A stretch of 6,232 nt of DNA from Silvimonas sp. JCM 19000 (lineage in GTDB: Bacteria > Pseudomonadota > Gammaproteobacteria > Burkholderiales > Chitinibacteraceae). The notes under the pieces were generated by a model. The model had not been told where the DNA came from. It searched no databases and was given only the letters and a program-made list of their open reading frames with translations. This document shows positions 1-5,794 of this stretch, in pieces (positions within the stretch are counted from its first letter, which is position 1; the number at the start of each line of letters is the position of its first letter). The stretch spans positions 1-6,232 of the forward strand of contig BBFD01000233.1 in assembly GCA_001313065.1 (NCBI GenBank). Direction: 5' to 3'. Position numbers and translations under genes: made by a program.

Positions 1-1712
1 GTGGCGGCCGGTGCCGACCCAGGCACCATAACATTCAGGGTCTGCCGGGCTTCCTTGTTACCGAACGTGGCCAGAAACCGGGCTACGCCCTCGCCGATGT
101 CATCCGAAAACGTCGTGCCCTCGATGGCGTGTTTGTACAGCATGGTTCCGCCGGCGTAGCCGGCAGCACCCGCGCCGGCAACCGCAGCGGCAGACGTCGC
201 TACCGCGCTGCGCCCATGGCAGGAATCCACTTAAGATTGGTTTTGCCAGCGCCTTGAATTGCTGCCAGAGCGAACCGGCCGCATCCTTTGCTGCGTCCGG
301 CACGTCGGGGTTCTCGCCAACGCCACTTCCGAAGCCGGTTGGCCAGTTCGTGACCTCGACCGGCGTCACCCCCGCGACCTTGCCCAGCGTCTCTTTCACT
401 TTTTTTTCGGCGGCCGGACCACCAGCGCTCTTGCCAGCAAGCTTGCCAGCGCCCCACTTCAGGACCTTGCCAGTACCCCAGGCACTGCCCGCAACGCCCA
501 GCACAGCCGCGCCAATCTCGATCTTGCCCAGACCATCGTCGCTCAGCTTCGACAGCTTTTCGGTCAACGTGTCGACCGATACGCCCAGCAAGCTACTGCT
601 CTGCAGGGTGGCCTGCATATTGATATCCATCCGCTTCAGCTGCTCGCTCGCGGTGGTCATCATATTGACCTCTTCCTGTTTCAGCAGTCCTTTCGAGTTC
701 GAAGCCTGATTACGGATGCGCTGGTATTCCTGCATGTTGGCCAGCATCGGCGCCAGGAAGTTTTGTACCTGCATATCGCTGAACAACTGCCCCAGCTTCA
801 TACGGTCGCCCTTGGTCACCTTCTGCGTGAGCTGCGCGAAATACATCACCGGATCACCGCTGGCGATGGCCTTTTTCATCTCGGCGCTGTAATTGACGCC
901 AAATTTCTTGAAGGCCTTGGCCGTTTCCGGCGCCGACAGCTTGGCCAGAAAGTTTTTTCAGGTTGTTAGCGGCTTCAGCCGGGTCACCCGCGCCTTTCAA
1001 TGCAATCTGTAGCGCGGCGCCGAGGCTGGCCACGCCTTTCGTGCCCTTCACACCGAGCTGTGCTGCCGATGCGGTGAGCTGCGGAAAATACAGCGCCATA
1101 TCCCGCAACTCGAACGCGCCTTCATTACCGGCCGATGCCATCATTTCGAGCGCGCGATCAACATCGCCCACCGGCACTTTCAGGTTGTCGTAGACCGAAT
1201 AGATTGAGCGGCCCAGCTCTTCCACATCCGCGCCGGTGGCGGTGGCCGCGTGGCCGATGGAGCGCGTCATGGTCATGGCCACGCGGGGATCAAGCCCCTT
1301 CGACACCAGTGCGCCAAAGCCGCGCAGCAGATCGGCCTGCGTCTGGTTGGTGGCTTTCGATGTACTGATCAGCCGGTTTTCCATTCGGCCATGGTGGACT
1401 TGAACTTCATCTGGCCCACGCCCGCTGTGTTGGCGATGTTGGCCAGCTCGTGCTCAACGTCAATGGCCTGTTCAGCTGCGTCCTTGAGGCCCAGCACCAT
1501 GCCGCCTCCAACTGCCAGTGTGGTACGCCGACCCCACTTTTCCATTTCGCCGCCGAGGCCATTCATGCCCCGGCCGACCGCGCCGACGGTGCCTTTCAGC
1601 CCCTTCAGCTTTGTCTCGAACTTGTCGACCGAATTTCCGGAATTGCCGAGCGCCGCGCTAAACTGGTCCTTCAGCGTAAGCGCACCATGATGGTGGTAAT
1701 GGGTGAAGCCAT
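1..1712 (-). CDS. Tail tape measure protein, N-terminal part (several frame breaks, cut by window edge)
   Basis: The tape measure spans the tail tube and fixes tail length. The N-terminus starts at ATG 1712 as MASPITTIMVRL; one missing base near 1675-1681 leads on to TLKDQFSAALGNSGNSVDKFE, typical of Mu-like tape measures. A second missing base in an A4 run (1380-1377) joins STMAEWK to NRLISTSKATNQTQADLLRGFGALVSKGLDP, followed by SIGHAATATGADVEEL and VYDNLKVPVGDV, the TP901/PhageMin_Tail-type core. An extra base in an A6 run (958-953) joins AEAANNLK to NFLAKLSAPETAKAFKKFGV. Then come coiled helical stretches, a hydrophobic Gly/Ala segment (GAAVLGVAGSAWGTG), a T8 run at 400-407 in frame, and a break between ~200 and 240. 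The last part continues with AGAGAAGYAGG, YKHAIEG and GEGVARFLATFGNKEA to the edge. About 570 codons are visible; the C-terminus is missing. Confidence 0.88.
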
Positions 1713-1904
1713 ATGTCGAATTCCCGGATTTTGTTAATCGTGGCCCTTGGGGTCATCGCCTGCTTTGCCGTCCCGATGATCCTTTTTTGCGTGGATCGGC
1801 GGCTTTACGGCGGGCCAGACCTTTACGGCGTTTGGCATAGCCGGGTGCTGCTCGCACTGATGATGGCGGCCGTTGCTGCATTGCGGGCCTTCTTTCGCAG
1901 TTGA
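1713..1904 (+). CDS. Small two-helix membrane protein, antisense to the late operon (hypothetical)
   Basis: This 63-residue ORF is the only plausible gene on the plus strand. After MSNSR comes a hydrophobic segment (residues ~6-27, ILLIVALGVIACFAVPMILF), a polar/charged linker DRRLYGGPDLYGVWHSR (~28-44), and a second hydrophobic helix VLLALMMAAVAALRAFF. This suggests a two-pass inner membrane protein. Roughly two thirds of its codons end in G or C, like a real gene of this DNA. It fills the ~205-nt gap between chaperone and tape measure, where the minus strand has no convincing coding frame. Its ATG directly abuts the tape measure ATG (CATATG, 1710-1715), and its TGA lies 13 nt from the chaperone stop. 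A weak GGTGA lies upstream. I do not recognise a family. It could be a phage accessory gene or a chance ORF. Confidence 0.5.
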   Translation: MSNSRILLIVALGVIACFAVPMILFCVDRRLYGGPDLYGVWHSRVLLALMMAAVAALRAFFRS

Positions 1905-1917
1905 GCGCTGTTGCCTG

Positions 1918-2338
1918 CTAATCATGGCGAGCAGGCCCACCCTTCAGCCTCATCACCTGCCGGTGATACATCAGGAACTCGTCCAGCGGCATGCGGCTGA
2001 CCTCGCTGGGCGCGATCCCGCCGCCGATCACCAGATCGCCAAAGAGATCGTCCCAGCTCACGCGCTCCGCGATCAGCCGAACCAGAACAAAAAAAAGGGT
2101 TCACCTTGCTCACCAGCTGCTGGAAGTCAGCGGCACCCAGTTTGTCGAGCGCGGCAGCCGGCACCGAACTCATTTCGGCCGCCAGATCCAGCGCGGCATC
2201 GAGCATGCGGCCGGGGTCGCGCACTTTGCGGTAGTCGCCGGCGGTGGGTTCCTGCAGCTCCAGCCGCGTGATCAGCGCCTCGCCCAGTGTCACCGGCTTT
2301 TGCAGGTCGATCACGATCGGAAAAGTGTTCTGACCCAT
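1918..2338 (-). CDS. Tail assembly chaperone, gp41/gpE type, with frame change at a T8 run
   Basis: The first ~83 residues (MGQNTFPIVIDLQKPVTLGEALITRLELQEPTAGDYRKVRDP and an Ala-rich helical part ending VSKVNPFF) fit the Mu gp41/P2 gpE tail assembly chaperones. These sit between tube and tape measure genes and keep the tape measure ready for tube assembly. After the T8 tract (2096-2089) the written frame becomes Arg-rich and unlike a protein. The frame reached by removing one T (or by a +1/-2 shift) gives LVRLIAERVSWDDLFGDLVIGGGIAPSEV, MPLDEFLMYHRQVMRLKGG and a TAG at 1920-1918, clearly the real C-terminal part. A joined product has about 139 residues. The third frame stops soon after the tract (TGA at 2075-2073). 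Chaperones of this class often make short and frameshift-extended forms, so the break may be functional. GGAG and the TAATG overlap set the start at 2338. Confidence 0.8.
2089..2096 (-). other. T8 homopolymer at the chaperone frame change (possible slippery site)
   Basis: The coding strand reads CCT followed by TTT TTT TG in the starting frame. Reading T7 would fuse both halves in frame. T6 or T9 would end the short form at the nearby TGA with the extension in the -1 frame. T8 as written needs a +1 or -2 shift. About 20 nt downstream is CGCG-GAG-CGCG, part of a small possible hairpin. The true run length decides which mechanism applies. Confidence 0.5.
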
Positions 2339-2695
2339 TACAGTTTCTCCACGCGGGTGCCGGACATCTTGATGCCGATTTCGCCGTCACCACCCGTAAA
2401 ATCAGGCGGATCGGTGATGAAGCCATCCTTCACCACATAGCTGACTCCGATGTCGGTCTCAAAGACCACCGTGCTATCGACCAGCGAAGCCAGCGTGACC
2501 AGATCGGTATCCTTGCCCATCACGATGGTGAATTCGACAGTGGGTGCCTTCGTTTTTTTCGGTGTAACCCACCACGCCGACATCGGTTTCGACCGCGGTG
2601 CGTTCAACGCCGCCCACATTCAGTTTCGCGCCCGATTTGGAGCGCTGGCGCGAGCCATTGATGCTGATAAACACGCGCCCGGCAAATTGCGTCAT
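2338..2695 (-). CDS. M: Tail tube protein, Mu gpM-like (one-base frame break)
   Basis: This is the inner tail tube protein that stacks into the rings inside the sheath. The first part, MTQFAGRVFISINGSRQRSKSGAKLNVGG to GVVGYTE, carries the family's N-terminal pattern. The second part, TKAPTVEFTIVMGKDTDLVTLASL to the final MSGTRVEKL, completes the beta barrel. They lie in different frames that meet at a 7-base homopolymer (2553-2559, A7 on the coding strand). Removing one A joins them as GYTEKTKAPTVEF, giving a 118-residue protein, the length I recall for Mu gpM. AGGAG at 2709-2705 supports the start at 2695. The Met at 2619 that begins an open stretch is not a real start. The stop overlaps the next gene (TAATG at 2340-2336). 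Confidence 0.88.
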
Positions 2696-2715
2696 GCGGA
2701 TTCTCTCCTGATACG

Positions 2716-2744
2716 AAAAAAAGGCCAGGACGTGGCCGGCCTTT
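2716..2744 (-). terminator. Terminator-type hairpin between sheath and tube genes
   Basis: On the minus strand AAAGGCC (2744-2738) pairs with GGCCTTT (2726-2720), followed by a run of T residues down to 2716 (seven in total, the first few shared with the stem). The 11-nt loop contains a competing GGCC. It lies 21 nt after the sheath stop and about 20 nt before the tube start. It is a likely partial terminator or mRNA 3'-end stabiliser that separates sheath from tube expression. Confidence 0.7.
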
Positions 2745-2765
2745 CGGGGTTTGCTTTTCGCCGCG

Positions 2766-4239
2766 TTACAGCAGGTATTGCACGGCGGCGGCGAAGATGC
2801 GGAACTGGTTGACGATGTCCGGCGGGATCACCGCATTGATGCGGTTCGGGTCGCTATTGCTACGCACCACCACCAGATCGGCTTTGAACTGGTCGAAGTT
2901 CTCGACCAGACCCGCCGCCTCAAGCTCGCGGAACAAAGCCAGCAGCTCCGCGCGAATGATTGACGGCGTCACGATGGCCTGCCCCGGCGCGTAGTTGGTG
3001 CCGTCGTTGGCCAGCTTGTGCCGTGGAAAGCGCAGCGCCAGACGCGCGCGCACGGCGTAGCGGATGTAATCCACGGTCCACTTCGATTCGAGGTCGAGCA
3101 GACTGGTATCGGCCACGCCATAGGCGTTTTTTTTCTGGTAGTTGGTGACCACACGCTCGATGGTGACCGTGCCATCGTTGCCGATCACCATCGTGCTGAT
3201 GCCGGAGCGCAGAAGCAGGTCGCGATCGGTGCGCATGAAGCGCGATTTCAGCGGCGGCGCCAGCACGCCTGGCAGCGACAGCGTCTGGAACGGCCGCGCC
3301 GGATCAATGGCGCCAGAGGCTTCGCATACTGCAGCCAGCACCGCAGCCAGTTCCCACGGCGGCGTCGGCGTGTCGTACAGGCCCGGCGTCGAAACATGCG
3401 GACTGTTACGCGTGACGCCGAAGCTGGTCAGCGCGGCCTGCGTGGCCACCATCGCGTTGAAAACGTGGCCCGTCTTTTGCTGCATCGGGCCCCACTTGGT
3501 GTCGAGCATCGCCTCAAGCACCTGCAGATTCGCCGTGTCGGTGAACGGGCAGATGATCGACGAATACTGGTCGTCGCCAATGGCAGTGACAGCGGCAGTG
3601 ACATCGGGGTTGCCCGCGCCGCTGGCCATCGGCACCAGCACGGCCGTTACACCCGTAGGAAGCAGATCGTCACTGTAGTAATTCAGGCGCAGATCGATGC
3701 TGTTGCCCAGCAGGCCCTTGTTCTTGGCGGTGAAGGTGACGACGCCAGCAGCGGCTGCGGCCGTGACGGGCAAATCGGCTGCTGCAGTCACCGCCGCAAC
3801 GACCTTGGTGGCCACAGCGTCGCGGCATCCGCCGTCAACACGCTGACCTGCAGGCGCTGGCCGGCGATATACAGTGCCAGGATGCCGTTGGCGGTCACGC
3901 TGCCGGTGATGGTCAGCGTGCCGGTGGCGGCAACACCAGCCGCCAGATCGTCCAGCGCAATCGCATACATCGGCGTGTTGTCGTTGGCAGCGCGCGCCAT
4001 GGCGATGCAACGATGGATGATTGAACCGCGGCCAAAATAACCGGCAGCCTGGTCGGCCGTGGTGATCAGGGTCGCACGCCCGCCTGAACGGTGCCCGCAG
4101 GCAGGCGCTGGCCGATGACGAGCAATTTGCGGTCTTGCGCCGGCAGACCGTGCACGGCATGGCTCTGGTCAATCTCGATCCACTGGCCCGCCGTGCGGAT
4201 GTCGACCGGGATGCTGTTAAAGCTGATGTTCTCAGGCAT
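2766..4239 (-). CDS. L: Contractile tail sheath protein, Mu gpL-like (two frame breaks)
   Basis: This protein makes the contractile sheath around the tail tube. The real product reads MPENISFNSIPVDIRTAG, LLVIGQRLPAGTV, then TLITTADQAAGYFGRGS, ANDNTPMYAIALDDLAAG, a beta domain TLTITGSVTANGILALYIAG, LLGNSIDLRLNYYSDD, the PVDRTLQTL-like site RPFQTLSLPGV, and a C-terminal domain with VTNYQKKNAYG, WTVDYIRYAV and INAVIPPDIVNQFRIFAA. These are hallmarks of the Mu gpL family. Two single-base breaks interrupt it: one near 4071-4080 (GTGCGACC, repaired as GTGGCGACC) and one near 3814-3822 (GACGCTGTG, repaired as GACGGCTGTG). With both restored, the protein is 491 residues, close to the ~495 of Mu gpL as I recall it. 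The C-terminal ~350 codons are uninterrupted, including a T8 run at 3127-3134 read in frame. Hairpins flank the gene on both sides, so its transcript can be a separate unit. Confidence 0.92.
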
Positions 4240-4244
4240 TCAAG

Positions 4245-4249
4245 CCTCC
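4245..4249 (-). promoter_or_regulatory. Strong ribosome binding site of the sheath gene
   Basis: GGAGG lies 5 nt before the ATG at 4239. It fixes the sheath start there, far upstream of the other Met codons at 4172 and 4000 that head uninterrupted segments of the broken gene. Confidence 0.75.
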
Positions 4250-4251
4250 AG

Positions 4252-4283
4252 AAAAAACAGAACCCCGCACGCGGCGGGGTCTG
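4252..4283 (-). terminator. Intrinsic terminator between DUF2635 and the sheath gene
   Basis: On the minus strand ACCCCGC (4280-4274) pairs with GCGGGGT (4268-4262) across a 5-nt loop. Three more pairs, CAG with CTG, extend the stem below a single bulged base at 4261. Six T residues follow directly (4257-4252). This is the best terminator-like structure in the window. It ends 12 nt before the sheath ATG and just before its GGAGG, so the sheath must be transcribed by read-through or antitermination, or be protected from an mRNA 5' end here. Confidence 0.8.
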
Positions 4284-4288
4284 TCGGG

Positions 4289-4486
4289 TTACTTGGATTT
4301 CGCCGGCGCGTCGCCAGGCGGCGGATCGACCACCAGCACGTCACCATCGGCGATGCGCCGATACCAGTACGGGTCCATTTCGACCGGCTGGCCGTCAGCC
4401 TTGAGCGCGGCGTGGCCGTCGGGAAACAGCACCGTCATGGGCGGTTCGCCCTCGCGCGGATCGCGCGGTTTGAGGAACAGGTTCAT
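4289..4486 (-). CDS. DUF2635 family protein (Mu gp38 position)
   Basis: This is an intact 65-residue ORF: MNLFLKPRDPREGEPPMTVLFPDGHAAL with PYWYRRIADGDVLVVDPP near the end. The opening LKP, the central (D/P)P...L(P)..G and the closing YW.RR..DGDV fit the DUF2635 family of very small proteins encoded just upstream of the sheath gene in Mu-like phages. The molecular role is not known to me. The start at 4486 overlaps the preceding stop (ATGA) and has AGGGA upstream. The gene is followed by a strong terminator-type hairpin before the sheath gene, so it is the last member of the coupled unit beginning at DUF2190. Confidence 0.85.
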   Translation of the reverse strand: MNLFLKPRDPREGEPPMTVLFPDGHAALKADGQPVEMDPYWYRRIADGDVLVVDPPPGDAPAKSK

Positions 4487-5087
4487 GGGGTTCCCTGTGG
4501 GTTGAAATCAATCTGTGCGACGGGCTTGCTGGTGGAGTAATCGCCCTGCAGCCACTTCGCATGTACTGCCGGCGACTCGAACGGCTCGCTGTCCAGATCG
4601 CCGTGCAAGCGTTGGAACTGCCCGAAGCGCGGCGCGGTTGCATCTTCGGTAACGTCGGCATCATCGAACGGCGCTTCGTCATAGGTGGCAATCCACGTCT
4701 GGCATATACGGCCACCACGCGCTCGCCTTCGCCGTCCATGCCCACCTGCAGCTCTTCCGGTCGCAGGGGAATCGTGGACAGTCCATTGAGGGTGGGGTTC
4801 TGGAACAGCGCGCGCTCGACCTGCTGCAACAGCGCTTCGGCCTGGTCATCGGCGGTTTCGTCCGACTTCACCACCACCGCCACCGCAAACTGCACGTGGT
4901 GGCGGAATTCGGGAATGTCACTGACGTCAGCCGACTTGCGGCCGAGGGTGCCGACATGCACCGCGGGCAACTTGCCTTCATTAAAGCGGCGCGCCCGGTT
5001 GCCCCAGACATTTGCGCCCGCTGCCGTGCCCGCGTCGCGCAGGATCTGCACCATGGTCTGGCGCATTTGCGTGAGCATGTGTGCCAT
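4483..5087 (-). CDS. Tail terminator-like protein (one-base frame break)
   Basis: The N-terminal ~120 residues look like a phage tail terminator: MLTQMRQTMVQILRDAG, then RRFNEGKLPAVHVGTLGRKS, a basic/beta segment HHVQFAVAVVVKSD, an acidic helix DDQAEALLQQVERALFQ, and VVAVYAR. Such proteins cap the tail and join it to the head. ATG at 5087 is preferred over TTG at 5090 because GAGGAAG (5099-5093) gives good spacing and the start forms TGATG with the previous stop. As written, the frame changes near 4694-4703 into low-complexity Arg/Ser-rich sequence. Adding one base there restores TWIATYDEAPFDDADVTED and continues through KWLQGDYSTSKPVAQIDFN to a TGA at 4485-4483. That stop overlaps the DUF2635 ATG as ATGA. 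The repaired protein is 201 residues, with an acidic C-terminal extension after the terminator fold. Confidence 0.7.
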
Positions 5088-5392
5088 CAAAGCTTCCTCA
5101 GACGGAGATACGTGAAGCCGTAACTGTCCGGATCTACACCGATGACCAGCCAGCTACTCTGCTCGCCCTGGTCGATTACCAGCACCGTCTCGTCATACGG
5201 GTCCGGCGGAAGATCGGCGTTGTTGCATTCCAGCACCGGCGTGGCATCGTCGACGTCGAATCCTTCCACCTTCGCCACCTTGCCTTTGCGATGAAACATC
5301 GCGTCGAATTCCGGCCCACTACCAATGGTTGCGCGTGCGGTAAAGCCGATCCGCGCTGCGGCCCGCATCAAGCGTCGCGGGTCGAACGCCAT
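5087..5392 (-). CDS. Head-tail joining protein (gpFII/Phage_attach-like)
   Basis: This is an intact 101-residue ORF beginning MAFDPRRLMRAAARIGF and ending SYGFTYLRLRKL. Its length, the central PVLECNNADLP segment, and the C-terminal GVDPDSYGFTYLRL strand fit the small lambda gpFII-like attachment proteins that sit on the completed head and receive the tail. That assignment rests on length, style and position, not on a catalytic motif. Its ATG overlaps the repaired DUF2190 stop (TAATG) and its TGA overlaps the next ATG (TGATG at 5089-5085), so it is probably translated by coupling with both neighbours. Mu itself has a DUF1320-type gene (gpJ) near this position; this protein does not look like that family. 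The function is moderately sure. Confidence 0.65.
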   Translation of the reverse strand: MAFDPRRLMRAAARIGFTARATIGSGPEFDAMFHRKGKVAKVEGFDVDDATPVLECNNADLPPDPYDETVLVIDQGEQSSWLVIGVDPDSYGFTYLRLRKL

Positions 5393-5723
5393 TAGCGCAC
5401 CGTGCGTCGAGTACCACGCGGCCAGTGACGTCGCCGTTGGCCTTCGCGTTCAGGAATGCGCCAATCAGCGTGTTGTTGGTCGCAGTGATGGTGACGCGTT
5501 TGTTAGTCGCATCCCAGTACGCTTTGGCGCCTTGGGCGGCGACGTCGGTATTAAGCGCGGCGAGGTCGACCACGCCTTCGCGGCGCACTTCAACCGGCGC
5601 GCCATTGGCGGCGGCGTTAGTGGCCACGCCGAAAATGCTGCCGACCAGAACGCCGTCGCCGGAATTCAGCGCGCTCGGCGCGATCAGCGTCACGACGACG
5701 CCGGCTTGAACGTAATTTTTCAT
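5392..5723 (-). CDS. DUF2190 capsid-associated protein (one-base frame break near the end)
   Basis: The protein starts MKNYVQAGVVVTLIAP and contains SGDGVLVGSIFGVA, GAPVEVRREGVVDL and AKAYWDATNKRVT. These are the hallmark features of the small, beta-rich DUF2190 family encoded next to phage capsid genes and thought to decorate the capsid. ATG at 5723 is chosen because AGGA lies about 9 nt upstream and the family begins M(K)NY.Q.G; the longer in-frame ATG at 5786 would run back through the hairpin. As written, the frame runs past the expected end to 5319, overlapping the next gene by 74 nt. Restoring one missing base near 5400-5410 (GACGC to GACGGC) gives the ending LDGTVR and a TAA at 5394-5392. 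The stop then overlaps the next ATG as TAATG, and the protein is 110 residues, a normal family length. The break is therefore probably a sequence error. Confidence 0.85.
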
Positions 5724-5749
5724 GTGGGTTTTCCTGAGTTGCTGAAACG

Positions 5750-5774
5750 AAAACAGCCCGCCGAAGCGAGCTGT
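5750..5774 (-). terminator. Intercistronic hairpin with UUCG loop after the capsid gene
   Basis: On the minus strand ACAGCTCGC (5774-5766) pairs with GCGGGCTGT (5761-5753), giving a 9-bp stem with one T-G wobble that encloses a TTCG tetraloop. The stem is followed by a short T run (TTTTCG). The UUCG tetraloop closed by C-G is known to be exceptionally stable. The position, about 20 nt after the capsid stop and about 30 nt before the DUF2190 start, fits a leaky intrinsic terminator or an mRNA 3'-end stabilising structure. The short T tract makes full termination doubtful. Confidence 0.6.
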
Positions 5775-5794
5775 CTGACGCTGCATTGCTGGTG

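Noticed and set aside
259..969. Plus-strand ORF of 236 residues
   Set aside because: It is antisense to the tape measure core. The minus strand gives a coherent tape measure sequence, while this frame gives a Gln/His/Arg-rich shadow.
1369..1566. Separate small gene of 65 residues
   Set aside because: It is an in-frame slice of the tape measure between two frame breaks, not an independent gene.
1734..1940. Minus-strand ORF of 68 residues between chaperone and tape measure
   Set aside because: It is rich in Gln, His, Lys and Pro, overlaps the real chaperone C-terminus in another frame, and looks like the shadow of the plus-strand membrane ORF.
3018..4040. Plus-strand ORF of 340 residues
   Set aside because: It is wholly antisense to the sheath gene, whose minus-strand product is clearly recognisable; the plus translation is Arg/His-rich with no family features.
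4000..4172. Met at 4172 as the sheath start, with Cys/His/Arg-rich N-terminus
   Set aside because: That stretch is out of frame. The repaired frame from 4239 with GGAGG matches sheath N-termini, so this is a frame-break artefact.
4483..4720. Arg/Ser-rich C-terminal tail of the terminator-like protein in the written frame
   Set aside because: The alternative frame gives a coherent acidic domain ending in an ATGA overlap, so the Arg/Ser-rich tail is a frame-break product.
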